Positions 17,678 to 27,637 of a stretch of 64,000 nt of DNA are shown one piece after another. Position 1 is the first letter of the stretch. Each line of letters opens with the position of its first letter. Source of the stretch: Kytococcus sedentarius DSM 20547 (GTDB lineage: Bacteria; Actinomycetota; Actinomycetes; Actinomycetales; Dermatophilaceae); NCBI RefSeq assembly GCF_000023925.1, contig NC_013169.1, positions 2,721,025 to 2,785,024 on the forward strand. The letters are read 5' to 3'. The translations under genes were made by a program, and so were the position numbers. Under the pieces are notes generated by a model that had not been told where the DNA came from, searched no databases, and saw nothing but the letters and a program-made list of their open reading frames with translations.

Positions 17678-19608
17678 GCCCCGCGTCCCTGACCCCCGCC
17701 GGCACCACCGGGCGCACCGTCCTGTGGTGCGCGAGCAGTGCCGACCAGGTGCTCGTCGACGCGCGGACGATCCGACACCTGCTCGCACAGCACCACCGGG
17801 TCACCCTCGCCACCCCCGAGGCGGCCTGGGAGTACGTCACCGCTGATGCTGAGGCCGACGAGGACCGCGCCCACCTGCTGGAACAGCTCGGGTCGGGCGG
17901 GTTGCGGGTCCTGCACCCCCGTGAGAGCTCCACCGCGGACGCCCGGGGCCTCCTGCACGCCCTGCACCGCACCCCCGAGAGCGAGCCGTTCACCCAGGCG
18001 CTGCTCGGGGACCCCCGCATCGCCACCCTGGCCGCCGACGCGATGGTCGTGTGGCCGGGCAGGTCACGCGCCGTCCACCTCGATGCGGTGGACGTCGCCA
18101 CGGACGGGGCGGCCACCACCGCCGTCACCGAGCTGCTGGCGCGCCCCGTCGCCGCCGGCGAGTTGCACCCGCGGGCCGTCCTCGAGCTGGCCGACGACGT
18201 GCCCGGTGCCGTCACCCCACGGCAGCGGGTGCATGCGGCCTCCCGGCTGGTCCGGGAGGACCTGTGGTCCGGGGGCACCGCCCGCCTGCAGCGGTACCTG
18301 GAGGACCTCGCCGAGAGTGCCCTCTCGGCCCACGACCTGGCCGCACTGGTCATGCTCACCTTCCACCGCGGACTGCACGCGGACACCCTGCGCTCCCCCC
18401 TGGTGGAGCAGCCCCAGTCCTGGCTGGCACCGTTGCGCTCCACGGCCGGCTGGCAGGAACTGGCCGCCGAACGGCCCCGGCCGGTCGCGACGCCCCGCCC
18501 GGAGGCGTCGACCGCCGCACCGCACGTGGTGCTGCTGCCGGGCACCTACGGCCGGTTCGAGGGGCCGGTCATCCGGGCCCTGGAGGCCTCCGGCTGCACG
18601 GTGGACCTGCTCGACCTGGCCGAGCTGGCCCCCGCCCTGCGGCGCCGGAACCCCACCCGGGAGAACCTGGCGCGGGTGCGTTCGCTGGTCACCGAGGGTG
18701 AGCACGGCCTGCCGGCCGAGGCCGTCGAGCGTCTGGCCGCTGCGGACGTCATCTGGGCGGAGTGGGCCGACCTGCCCGCGGTGTGGGCGAGCCACCTCGC
18801 CGCACCGCACCAGCGCATGGTGGTGCGCCTGCACAGCCTGGACACGCTCGACCCCTGGCTCCACCTGCTGCGGTGGTCCTCGGTGGACGCACTGGTGGCG
18901 GTGGGGGCACCGGTGGCCCGCGTGGCGGTGGAGGCCCTCGGCACCCGCCTCGACCTCCCGCCGGTCCACGTCGTCGGCCACGTGCTCGACGACCACTGGT
19001 TCGAGGTCCCCGGCACCGAGGACGCCCACCGACGCCTCGTGATGGTCAAGTGGGGCCGCCGGGTGAAGGACCCCCTGCGCGCCGTGGAGATCCTGGCCCG
19101 CCTCCGGGAGCACGACCCCACCTGGCGCCTGCGCCTCATCGGCGACGACCTGCGCGATGCGGGGGAGCACGGGCCGTACACCCGCAAGTTCGCCCGCCGC
19201 ATCGAGGAGGACGACGTGCGCGACGCCCTCGAGTTCGTCCCCCACACCGATGACGTGGCGGGGCACCTGGCGGGCTGCGGCTTCGTCCTGAGCACCAGCC
19301 GGCGCGAGTCCTTCCACCTCGGCGTCGTCGAGGGGGCGGCGGCGGGGTGCGTGCCCGTCGTGCGTGACTGGCCCGTGTTCCGGCGCCACGGGGGCGCCCG
19401 CGACGTGCTGCCCCCGCACTGGGTGGTCGACACCGGCCCCGATGGCGTGGACGCCGCCGTGGAGCGGATTCTCACCCACGCGGACCGTTCCGCCTGGGAG
19501 GCCGGTTCGGCCACCGCGCGCCAGGACGTGCGGGACCACCTCGACACGCAGGACACCCTCCGGCGCCTGGCCGCCGTCGCCCTGGACCGACCGGACATCC
19601 CCTCGTGA
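17674..19608 (+). CDS. Large GT4-like glycosyltransferase between two acyltransferase copies
   Basis: 644 residues from GTG 17674 (GTGA overlap both with the acyltransferase before and the one after). The N-terminal third (about 1-270) is helical and rich in Ala/Leu/Arg without a recognised fold. The following GT-B part starts APHVVLLPGTYGRFEGPVIRAL. The donor-binding half has MVKWGRRVKDPLRAVEIL and STSRRESFHLGVVEGAAAG, an E-x7-E-like element. The strong coupling to both acyltransferases suggests that the sugar it adds is the one acylated, but that is inference. Confidence 0.8.
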   Translation: MSPASLTPAGTTGRTVLWCASSADQVLVDARTIRHLLAQHHRVTLATPEAAWEYVTADAEADEDRAHLLEQLGSGGLRVLHPRESSTADARGLLHALHRTPESEPFTQALLGDPRIATLAADAMVVWPGRSRAVHLDAVDVATDGAATTAVTELLARPVAAGELHPRAVLELADDVPGAVTPRQRVHAASRLVREDLWSGGTARLQRYLEDLAESALSAHDLAALVMLTFHRGLHADTLRSPLVEQPQSWLAPLRSTAGWQELAAERPRPVATPRPEASTAAPHVVLLPGTYGRFEGPVIRALEASGCTVDLLDLAELAPALRRRNPTRENLARVRSLVTEGEHGLPAEAVERLAAADVIWAEWADLPAVWASHLAAPHQRMVVRLHSLDTLDPWLHLLRWSSVDALVAVGAPVARVAVEALGTRLDLPPVHVVGHVLDDHWFEVPGTEDAHRRLVMVKWGRRVKDPLRAVEILARLREHDPTWRLRLIGDDLRDAGEHGPYTRKFARRIEEDDVRDALEFVPHTDDVAGHLAGCGFVLSTSRRESFHLGVVEGAAAGCVPVVRDWPVFRRHGGARDVLPPHWVVDTGPDGVDAAVERILTHADRSAWEAGSATARQDVRDHLDTQDTLRRLAAVALDRPDIPS

Positions 19609-21761
19609 GCGCCGTCGCTCCCGCCCCGCCCTCCACGGCCACCGGGCACCGCCCGGCGTCCTTCCGGCCGGACGTCGAGGGACTGCGCGCCATCGCGGTC
19701 CTGTCGGTGCTGGCTTACCACGCCGGCCTGCCCCTCATCACCGGCGGCTACGCGGGCGTGGATATCTTCTTCGTGCTCTCGGGCTTCCTGATCACCGGGC
19801 AGCTCCTCAAGGAGGTCGGGAACACCGGCACGGTGGACCTGCCGGCCTTCTACGGGCGGCGCTTCAAGCGGCTGCTGCCCGCGGCCACGCTCGTGCTGGC
19901 GTTCACGGCGATCGGCACGTGGCTGCTGCTGCCGCTGACCCGCTTCAAGGACGTGGCCTGGGACATCGGCCTCGCGGCGGTGTACCTGATCAACTGGCGG
20001 CTGGCCGACCAGTCCGTGGACTACCTGGCCGAGGACACCGAGCCCTCCCCCGTGCAGCACTACTGGTCGCTGGCCGTGGAGGAGCAGTTCTACGTCGTCT
20101 GGCCGCTGGTGCTGCTGGTGGTCGGCCTCGTGGTCACGCGGGCCCGCACCCCGCTGCTGCCCACCGCCACCCTCGGCCTGCTGGCCATCGCGATCCCGTC
20201 CCTGGTGTGGTCGGTGGTGCAGACCCAGAACAGCCCGGAGACCGCCTACTTCGTCACCACCACCCGCCTGTGGGAGCTCGCGATCGGTGGCCTGGTGGCC
20301 TGCGGGGCGACCGTCTGGCCCCGGCTGTCACCCCGCATCGGCACCCTGCTGATCGTCCTGGGGCTGGCGGTGATCGGCGTGTCCTTCTTCACCATCACGG
20401 CCGCCACCCCGTGGCCCGGCACGGCGGCCCTGCTGCCCACGCTGGGTACGGCTGCGGCCCTGGTCGGAGGGGCCTCCGGGCGGGGTCCGGTGCTGCGGGC
20501 CCTCGGGTCGGCGCCGATGCTGTGGGTCGGTGCGCTGAGCTACTCGCTGTACCTGTGGCACTGGCCGCTGGTGGTCCTGACCGAGCAGGGGATCTTCGCC
20601 GGCCGCACCGCACCGTTGTGGGCCACCGTGGCCGCTGCCCTGGCCTCGTTCCCCCTGGCCTGGGCCGGCAACCGCTTCATCGAGAACCCGGTGCGCTTCG
20701 CCGCCCCGTTCAAGCGCACCCGCAACGCCCTGGTCCTGGGCGGGACCCTCACCGCCACCGGGGCGCTGCTGGCCGCGAGCCTGCTGGCGGTCGCCCCGGG
20801 CAAGCCGACGGACGACACGGCCGCCAACACGGGTGGGGCCCGGGTGCTCCTGCCGCAGGAGTCCGCGCCGGGTGGTGACGCGGCGAGTGACGCCTCGGAT
20901 TCCCCGGGGTCCGGCACGGGGCCGCGTGCGGTGAACCGGGTGCTCCCTGCCCGTGCCGACGCCAGTGCCTACCCCGCCGCACCGCAGACCATCACCCCTG
21001 ACCCGCTCGAGGCCACCGAGGACGTCCCACCCCAGTACGAGGACGGGTGCCAGGTTGAGCAGGACAGCCCGGAGCCCCACGAGTGCGTGCTGGGCGACCC
21101 CGAGGCCGAGAAGGAGATCGCCCTCGTCGGCGACTCGAAGGCCTTCCAGTGGCTCCCCGCCCTGGACACGTGGGCACGGGAGAACGGCTACCGCGTGCGG
21201 TCGAACACCAAGTCGGCGTGCAGCTTCTCGGCGGCGCTCCAGGTGCCGCAGGGCAAGCCGTACCCCGAGTGCCAGGAGTGGGTCGCCGCCGTGCGGGACA
21301 CCCTGCTGACCGACCCCCCGGAGGTCCTGGTGTTCTCCGGCCTGCGCGACGTCGCCCAGCCGGCGGACGGGGACAAGCCCACCCGCAAGGCCATGGTCGA
21401 GGGATACCTCGAGAACTTCGAGCCCCTCGTGGAGGAGGGCACCACGGTCGTCGCGATCGCCGACACCCCGCAGCCGGGCGGCAAGGTCTACGAGTGTGTC
21501 GCGGAGAACCCGGAGAACGTGTCGGCCTGTGACTTCCGGGAGAAGCCAGGCGTCGGCACCCCGGCCCTGCAGGCCACCGTGGAGGAGCTCGACGGGGCCT
21601 CCCTCATCGACTTCAACGACTACCTGTGCCCGGAGGGGACCTGCCGCGCAGTGGTCGGCGGTGTCCTCACCTACCGCCAGGGCAGCCACGTCACGGCCAC
21701 CTGGGTGGAGTCACTGCAGCCGGTGTTCGACGCCCGCCTGGACGCAGCGATCGCCGACTGA
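19605..21761 (+). CDS. OafA-type acyltransferase with C-terminal SGNH domain (copy 2)
   Basis: 718 residues from GTG 19605 (GTGA overlap). The membrane domain (about 20-395) is closely similar to copy 1, including His39, the HYWSLAVEEQFYVVWP motif and identical N-terminal MSAVAPAPP. The linker (about 400-490) and SGNH part are much more diverged. GDSK is near residue 511, and the C-terminal motif is RQGSH at 691-695, again Gln in place of Asp. The pair looks like a tandem duplication with a glycosyltransferase gene trapped between, followed by divergence of the outer domain. It is the last gene before a convergent minus-strand gene; the 52-base gap shows no clear terminator. Confidence 0.9.
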   Translation: MSAVAPAPPSTATGHRPASFRPDVEGLRAIAVLSVLAYHAGLPLITGGYAGVDIFFVLSGFLITGQLLKEVGNTGTVDLPAFYGRRFKRLLPAATLVLAFTAIGTWLLLPLTRFKDVAWDIGLAAVYLINWRLADQSVDYLAEDTEPSPVQHYWSLAVEEQFYVVWPLVLLVVGLVVTRARTPLLPTATLGLLAIAIPSLVWSVVQTQNSPETAYFVTTTRLWELAIGGLVACGATVWPRLSPRIGTLLIVLGLAVIGVSFFTITAATPWPGTAALLPTLGTAAALVGGASGRGPVLRALGSAPMLWVGALSYSLYLWHWPLVVLTEQGIFAGRTAPLWATVAAALASFPLAWAGNRFIENPVRFAAPFKRTRNALVLGGTLTATGALLAASLLAVAPGKPTDDTAANTGGARVLLPQESAPGGDAASDASDSPGSGTGPRAVNRVLPARADASAYPAAPQTITPDPLEATEDVPPQYEDGCQVEQDSPEPHECVLGDPEAEKEIALVGDSKAFQWLPALDTWARENGYRVRSNTKSACSFSAALQVPQGKPYPECQEWVAAVRDTLLTDPPEVLVFSGLRDVAQPADGDKPTRKAMVEGYLENFEPLVEEGTTVVAIADTPQPGGKVYECVAENPENVSACDFREKPGVGTPALQATVEELDGASLIDFNDYLCPEGTCRAVVGGVLTYRQGSHVTATWVESLQPVFDARLDAAIAD

Positions 21762-21813
21762 CGCCTGCACCGAGAGGTACGCCCCCGGCGTCACCCCTGC
21801 ATCGAGTCACGTC

Positions 21814-23937
21814 TCACCAGGGCGCCGGGCGCGCGTCGGCGATGCCGCAGTGCGCGGGGTCCTCCTGCCGCGTCACCCACTGCGGACCCACGCCAAACGC
21901 CTCGCGCAGGTGACCGGGCACCGCCCACAGGTCCACCAAGCTGGCCGGGCCCGTGTTCTCGGTGAGCCGGTCGGCGTCGATCCACACCGCATCGGCCCGC
22001 ACCTGGCCCGGGTCGCGGGAGGCGAGCCCCAGGTCGAGCACCAGCAGGTTGCGTGCCAGAGTCTTCTCGTTCACCGAGACGTAGCGCAGTCCCTCGGCCA
22101 CGATGAGGTCGGCCACCTTCGGGTCGAGCTCCCGCCGCCGCTCGGAGATCGGCAATGCCCGCTCCTGGTGCCACAGCACGGGCCGGATCCCCGCCTCGAG
22201 GAACTCCCGCACCTGCTTCGCCCGGCTGGCCTGGCTGAAGTCACCGCGCAGCACCCACGCGTGGGTGATCTCCTCGTCGCTGGCCGGGTAGCTCTCCCCC
22301 TCGCCCGCCGGCAGGTCGCGGCTCCACGCCCGCGGCACCCAGAAGGGCAACGTGGTGGAGTCGTCGATGCCGGAGAGCGCCGCCAGACGCCGCGCCCGCA
22401 CACCCTTCCCACCCCCCTGCTTGCGGATGGCGCGGTGCCAAGCCGCGTACACCCCGCGGTAGAGCAGACGGTCGGGGTTGTTGCGGTGCCACATGAAGTC
22501 ACCGCGGGAGAGGCTGCCCGTGCTCAGGCGGATGACCGCCAGGTAGTCGTCGATGTCGCGCACCGGACGCCCCAGCGCATCGAGCCGGAAGTGGTACTCG
22601 GAGTCGGCCCCCTTGCGCACCGCCTGGAAGCCGCCGGTCTCGGCGAGCACCTCGCGGCGCACCATCAGGCTGGAGGCGTTGCGCCGGTGGGTGGGGTACC
22701 CGAGCCACTGGTGGGTCAGGTCGTCCTTCACCCGGATCGCCCGGGATCGGTTCGCGGGCGCGTTCGGGTGCGCCTGCAAGTCCCGGACGTGGCGCTCGAT
22801 GCGCTCCGGGTGCGACCAGTCGTCGGCGTCCTGGACGGTGACGAACTCGCCGTGACTGATCGACAGGCCGTGGTTGCGCGCGATGTAGGAGCCACCGTTG
22901 ACTCCCATGCGCACCACCTGGATGCGCTCGTCCATGCGCCCCACCCGCTCGAACAGCTCGTCGAACTCCGGGCCCGAGGCATCGTCGAGCACCAGGATCT
23001 CCAGCGGCCGCCAAGTCTGGTTGATGATGCTGCGCACGGAGGTGACCAGTCCCTCCTCGTCCGGCTGCCAGCAGGGCATCAGCACCGTCACCACGGGACC
23101 GTCCTCGACCACGTGGGGTGCGGCAGCCTCCATCCGGTCGTAGGGGGTGCTCCCCTCACCGGTGAGCTCGATGGGGGTGCACCCGCTCTCGGTGAACGGA
23201 CCGTTGAGCAGGGCGAGCCACTCCTGGGGGTCACCGTCCCGGGCCAGGTCCACGCGCACCCCGTGCACGATGTCCGCGCGCGCACCCGGCAGGTCCACCC
23301 AGCGGCGCGCCAGCTCGGGCCGCCCCGAGAGCAGGGCCTGCTGCAGCGGGATGGCCCGCACCTTCTCCGGCACGCCCTCGATGCCGCGCAGCTCCAGCAC
23401 CGCCTCGAACAGCCGCAGCCCGCGGGCGGTGGAGGCCTCGTCCAGCGCCCGCCCGCACCAGTAGGCCGCCACGCAGGCCACGGATGCGATGGCCCGTTCC
23501 CGGTCCTGCGGCGGCAGGTCGTCCACGCCGTCGCCGGCGACCGTGGGGGCCAGGACCTCCGTCAGGGAGTCGGCGGCGTCCACGCGGGCGGCCAGGTCCG
23601 CCATCGAGAGGGCACCGTCGGTGGCTGCCCGGGCCAGCCCGTCCACCAGGACGGGGGCATCGGTGCGCAGGGCGCTCACCAGCATCGCCAGGGGGGTGTC
23701 GTGGGAACCGGCCACCCAGGCGTCCAGGCCCTCCACGTGTCCGGCGCGGGCCGCGGCCACCGCGTGGTCCGTCGGCGAGGCGTGTGCGGTGGGCCGGACG
23801 GCGGTCTCGGACGTTGCCACGGACGGGGCCTTCCACTCGGGACGGGGACGGGTCGGGGCGGGACCGGGCCCGGCTCGCACCCCGGCATCGGCGACACCCC
23901 GCACGGATCGGGACGATCGTACGCGGCGCACTGCCAT
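21814..23937 (-). CDS. GT2-family glycosyltransferase with long N-terminal helical region
   Basis: About 707 residues from ATG 23937; an in-frame GTG lies 15 bases upstream (23952), and neither has a strong ribosome-binding site. The first 270 or so residues are Ala/Leu-rich with no fold I recognise. The GT-A domain follows, with VTVLMPCWQPDEEG, VLDDASG, VNGGSYIARNHGLS and the metal site DADDWSHPERIE. The C-terminal region (about 510-707) contains a possible acceptor domain. It is a relative of the gene at 24422 (compare DSDDWAHPE) and is transcribed divergently from it, suggesting that one arose by duplication. It is a single minus-strand gene inside the plus-strand locus. Confidence 0.85.
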   Translation of the reverse strand: MAVRRVRSSRSVRGVADAGVRAGPGPAPTRPRPEWKAPSVATSETAVRPTAHASPTDHAVAAARAGHVEGLDAWVAGSHDTPLAMLVSALRTDAPVLVDGLARAATDGALSMADLAARVDAADSLTEVLAPTVAGDGVDDLPPQDRERAIASVACVAAYWCGRALDEASTARGLRLFEAVLELRGIEGVPEKVRAIPLQQALLSGRPELARRWVDLPGARADIVHGVRVDLARDGDPQEWLALLNGPFTESGCTPIELTGEGSTPYDRMEAAAPHVVEDGPVVTVLMPCWQPDEEGLVTSVRSIINQTWRPLEILVLDDASGPEFDELFERVGRMDERIQVVRMGVNGGSYIARNHGLSISHGEFVTVQDADDWSHPERIERHVRDLQAHPNAPANRSRAIRVKDDLTHQWLGYPTHRRNASSLMVRREVLAETGGFQAVRKGADSEYHFRLDALGRPVRDIDDYLAVIRLSTGSLSRGDFMWHRNNPDRLLYRGVYAAWHRAIRKQGGGKGVRARRLAALSGIDDSTTLPFWVPRAWSRDLPAGEGESYPASDEEITHAWVLRGDFSQASRAKQVREFLEAGIRPVLWHQERALPISERRRELDPKVADLIVAEGLRYVSVNEKTLARNLLVLDLGLASRDPGQVRADAVWIDADRLTENTGPASLVDLWAVPGHLREAFGVGPQWVTRQEDPAHCGIADARPAPW

Positions 23938-24021
23938 ACTCTCGGGTGACACCGCCGCCGTCGACGCCGTCGGTCACCTGACACTGCACCTCTCGCACCT
24001 CGCGTGCCGGAACGGGAGCCC

Positions 24022-24432
24022 ATGAAGTCCACGAAGATGCTGGCCGCCATCACCGGCGCCCTGTTGCTGGTGGTCCTGGCCGCCGTCGGAGCCGCCTTCG
24101 AGCTGTACTGGCTCACCGCTGCCGCGCTCGGCCTGATCCTCACCGCCCAGTTCGTGGTGGTCCTGGACACCAACCGGCGCACCCGCTACCTGCCGCGCCG
24201 GGTGAAGGCGTTGCTGCGTTCGGTGAAGCTCGACGTGAACCCCGTGGCCGGCCCCGCCCCGCGGGCCGCCCAGCCCGCGGGCCGGCCCGTCGCCACCACC
24301 GCGGCGCCGCAGCAGGATGTCACCGGCGCCGTGCGCCTGATCCAGGCCCAGTACATGGGGCGCCTCGACCGCGCCCAGACCGCCCTGGAGTCGGCGGCCG
24401 AGGACCTCCGCTCCGTGCGCGATGACCGCTGA
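24022..24432 (+). CDS. Small membrane protein with cytosolic basic/coiled tail
   Basis: 136 residues from ATG 24022 (GGGAG upstream). Two adjacent hydrophobic segments (about 6-25 and 28-46) form a hairpin, followed by a basic stretch RRTRYLPRRVKALLRSV, an Ala/Pro/Gln linker and a C-terminal amphipathic helix with heptad-like spacing (IQAQYMGRLDRAQTALES). I do not recognise a family. It overlaps the start of the 1071-residue glycosyltransferase gene by 11 bases, so the two products are made together. A role as a membrane anchor or scaffold for the cytosolic glycosyltransferases is plausible but unproven. Confidence 0.7.
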   Translation: MKSTKMLAAITGALLLVVLAAVGAAFELYWLTAAALGLILTAQFVVVLDTNRRTRYLPRRVKALLRSVKLDVNPVAGPAPRAAQPAGRPVATTAAPQQDVTGAVRLIQAQYMGRLDRAQTALESAAEDLRSVRDDR

Positions 24433-27400
24433 GCCGCTCCCGGTCGCAGCCACCCCCGGTCCCCCCGTCGACCTGGCCGACACCCCCCTCACGACGGATG
24501 CGCGGGTTGCGGCCGACCACGCCCGCCACGCCGCCCGCCAGCCCAGCCGTCTGGTGGCCACCCTCCTGCGCACCAAGTCCGTGGCCGGTCGCGCCGTTCT
24601 GGCCGTGCTGGCCGGGGGGCCCGACACGACCGCGCAGCAGCTGGAGGACCTGGGCCGCCGGGTCGATGCGGGGGAGCTCAGCGCAGCAGAGGCCGTCAGT
24701 GGTCTGGCGGCACCCGACGCCCGCCTGCTCTGCGAGTACGCGCGGGTCGCCGCCCTGCAGCTCTCGGACCCCGCGGGCATCTCCGCGGGACTCGGGCTGT
24801 ACGCCCTGGCGGACGCCCTGAGTGGCGGCCAGCACCCGCGGGATGCCCACGCCGACCTCTGGGCCCAGCTGCTGCTGGTGCGCGGCCAGGGCGACGACGC
24901 GCGGCACGCCACCGCCGTGCTGGACCGCGGGCGGGGAACCGAGCACACCACGGCCTTCTCCCACATCGACCTACTGAACCCGCACCGGCCGCAGGCGGGA
25001 CCGACCGCCGACGACCACGCCTGGTGGGAGGCCTTCTCGGGCCGGCTCGGCGCCGGACTGGGCTCCACCGTCCGCCTGGCCTCGGTGGACGAGCTCTTCG
25101 ACCGGGGGTGGCTGGCACGCCACGGCCTGGACGCCGACACCCTGCTGAGCACTCCCTTCGACCGCCTCCTGGGGGAGGGCGGCACCCCGGTGGACCACCC
25201 CTACCGGGTCAGCGTCATCATGAGCGCCCACAACCCGGGCCCCAAGGTGCTGCTCGCTGCCCGTTCGCTGGTCTCGCAGACCTGGCAGAACTGGGAGCTC
25301 CTCGTGGTCGACGACGCCTCCCCGGAGCCCACCCCGGGCATCCTGGAGGCCATCGAGGAGCTCGACCCCCGCATCCAGGTGATCCGCAAGGCCGTCAACG
25401 GTGGCACCTACCGCTGCCGCAACACCGCCATCCGGCGCGCCACCGGTGACGCGATCGTGGTGCTGGACAGCGACGACTGGGCCCACCCCGAGCTGCTCGA
25501 GGCCGGGGTGCGCCCGCTGCTGGACCCCGCGGACCCACTGCACACCGCGCGCGGGGTGCCGGAGATCGCGACGCGCCAGCTGGCCCTGCGGATCGGTGAC
25601 GACCTGCGCATCACCCGCCCCGGGTACCGCGGCGCCATCCCCTGCGCGCCGAGCCTGATGGTGCCGATGGTGCCGGGGGTCGCCCGGGTGGGCTTCTTCG
25701 ACCCGGTCCGCAAGGCCGCCGACACCGAGTACGCCCGCCGACTGGAGGCCGCCACCGGACGCCCGGTCCACCAGTCGCGGCACGTGCTGGTGCTCATGCG
25801 GACCGATGCCTCCTCGCTCTCGGCCGCCGACTTCTCCCTCGGGTGGCGCCACTCCGCCCGCCACGAGTACAAGAACGCCTACGCGGGGTGGCACGCCCGC
25901 ATCGCGGCCGGGGAGGACCCCTGGCTCGAGCCGGACGGCCCGCCGCAGATCGCCGGCCCGCGCCGGTGGAGCTCCGCCCTGCGGCCGCCGGGCTCCCCCC
26001 GACCGCACCTCGATGCGGTGTTTGCCGGGGACTGGCGCCGCTACGGCGGGCCACAGCGCTCGATGCTGGAGGAGATCCACAGCCTCCTGGAGGCGGGTCT
26101 CGAGGTGGGCGTGATGCACCTGGAGGCGCTGCGCTTCATGCGCGCCACCGACGACCCGCTGTGCACCCCGCTGCAGGAGCTGCTGGACGCCGGCCGGGTG
26201 CGGATGGTGCACCTGGACGACGCCGTGGACATCGACGTCCTGCTGCTGCGCTACCCCCCGATCCTGCAGTACCCGCCCAGCGCGCCGAAGGGCCCGGACG
26301 GGAGCCCCACCGGGGTGCGTCCGCGCATCCTGGTGGTCGTGGCCAACCAGGCACCTGCCGAGGTGGACGGCTCCGACCAGCGCTACGCCGTGGGGACCGT
26401 GGAGAGGAACGCCCGGGAGCTGTTCGGCACCGACCCGCTGTGGGCGCCGCAGGGCCCGTCCATCCGCCGCCTGCTGCAGCGGGAGACCTCCGCCCTGACG
26501 CCCTGGGACGACCCGGGCCTGGTGGACCTGGCCACCTGGCGCACCCGGGACCCGGAGCAGCCGCCCGCGGCGACCCCCGTCGTGGGCCGCTACTCCCGCG
26601 ACGACCGCATCAAGTTCCCCACCGAGTGGGAGACCCTCCGCGCGGCCTACGACTTCGGCCCCCGGGTGCACGTGCGGATGATGGGGGCGCCGATCACCGT
26701 CAAGCGGCTGAAGCAGGAGGCCCGCAAGGCGGGCCTCCCCGTCGAGGCGCCCTCGTCCCCGTGGGAGCTGCTGAAGCACGGCAGCCAGGGCGTCCAGGAC
26801 TTCCTGGCCGGGATCGACGTGTTCGTCTACGTGGACAACCCCCACGCCCACGAGGCCTTCGGGCGCACCCTGCTGGAGGCCGCGGCCAGCGGCGTGCCGG
26901 TGGTGGCGACCCCGAAGCACCGCGACACCTTCGGCGACCTCCTGCTGTACGCCGAGCCGCACGAGGTGCCGCAGGTCGTCCACGAGCTGCTCACCGTGCC
27001 GGGCCTGTACCGCCAGCGCGTGGAGCACCAGCTGGCCGTGGTGGCCGAGCGCTACTCGCGGGAGTCCTTCGCCGCCCACGTCGACGAGCTGCGGGACGAG
27101 GCCGCCCCGGAGGCGGGAGCCGGGGCGGGCGTTGACCCCGCCGACGCCGGTGCCCCCCAGGCGCCCCTGTCCCTGACCGTCCGGACCACCGACGACCCCC
27201 GGCTGCCGCTGGCGGTCGAGCTCGGTGCCGGGGCCGGGGCCGTCAGCCAGGTCCTGCCGCTGCGGCGGCCGGCCGACGGAGAGCGCGCCGACGCCCTGGC
27301 TGCCGTCGGCCCCGAGGCCGCCGTGCAGGCCGCACTGACCGCCCACCTGGACGCCCTCGATGCGGGGCACGGCGAGCAGGCGGCCCTCGAGGCGGCACAC

Positions 27401-27637
27401 CGCATCGACGGCCTGCGGGCCCTGGTGCTGCTGCGTGACGGGGAGATCGCCTGCCTGGTGTCGCAGGGCACCACCAGCCACCCGCAGGGGCGGGAGACCC
27501 GGCTGGAGCTCCCCGCCGGGCCGCCGACGACCGGTCTGGTGTGGCGCACGGCGCAGCCCGCCCCGGGCCGGGTGACGGTCGCGCCCCGCGCGCAGGCCCA
27601 GCCGGCCGCCCCGCAGTCCGAGGCGGTGCCCTCGTGA
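24422..27637 (+). CDS. Giant bidomain glycosyltransferase (GT2 plus GT4-like)
   Basis: 1071 residues from ATG 24422. Residues 1-255 are helical without a known fold. A GT-A/GT2 domain follows (about 260-500) with SVIMSAHNPG, DDAS at 297-300 and DSDDWAHPEL at 349-358. A GT-B/GT4-like part (about 515-900) has VFAGDWRRYGGPQRSMLEEI and HEAFGRTLLEAAASGVPVVA. The last 170 residues are Ala/Pro/Gly-rich. Two active sites in one chain suggest consecutive addition of two sugars in the repeat unit. It is coupled to the small membrane protein before it and to the GT28-like gene after it (GTGA). The minus-strand gene at 21814 resembles its GT2 half. Confidence 0.85.
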   Translation: MTAEPLPVAATPGPPVDLADTPLTTDARVAADHARHAARQPSRLVATLLRTKSVAGRAVLAVLAGGPDTTAQQLEDLGRRVDAGELSAAEAVSGLAAPDARLLCEYARVAALQLSDPAGISAGLGLYALADALSGGQHPRDAHADLWAQLLLVRGQGDDARHATAVLDRGRGTEHTTAFSHIDLLNPHRPQAGPTADDHAWWEAFSGRLGAGLGSTVRLASVDELFDRGWLARHGLDADTLLSTPFDRLLGEGGTPVDHPYRVSVIMSAHNPGPKVLLAARSLVSQTWQNWELLVVDDASPEPTPGILEAIEELDPRIQVIRKAVNGGTYRCRNTAIRRATGDAIVVLDSDDWAHPELLEAGVRPLLDPADPLHTARGVPEIATRQLALRIGDDLRITRPGYRGAIPCAPSLMVPMVPGVARVGFFDPVRKAADTEYARRLEAATGRPVHQSRHVLVLMRTDASSLSAADFSLGWRHSARHEYKNAYAGWHARIAAGEDPWLEPDGPPQIAGPRRWSSALRPPGSPRPHLDAVFAGDWRRYGGPQRSMLEEIHSLLEAGLEVGVMHLEALRFMRATDDPLCTPLQELLDAGRVRMVHLDDAVDIDVLLLRYPPILQYPPSAPKGPDGSPTGVRPRILVVVANQAPAEVDGSDQRYAVGTVERNARELFGTDPLWAPQGPSIRRLLQRETSALTPWDDPGLVDLATWRTRDPEQPPAATPVVGRYSRDDRIKFPTEWETLRAAYDFGPRVHVRMMGAPITVKRLKQEARKAGLPVEAPSSPWELLKHGSQGVQDFLAGIDVFVYVDNPHAHEAFGRTLLEAAASGVPVVATPKHRDTFGDLLLYAEPHEVPQVVHELLTVPGLYRQRVEHQLAVVAERYSRESFAAHVDELRDEAAPEAGAGAGVDPADAGAPQAPLSLTVRTTDDPRLPLAVELGAGAGAVSQVLPLRRPADGERADALAAVGPEAAVQAALTAHLDALDAGHGEQAALEAAHRIDGLRALVLLRDGEIACLVSQGTTSHPQGRETRLELPAGPPTTGLVWRTAQPAPGRVTVAPRAQAQPAAPQSEAVPS

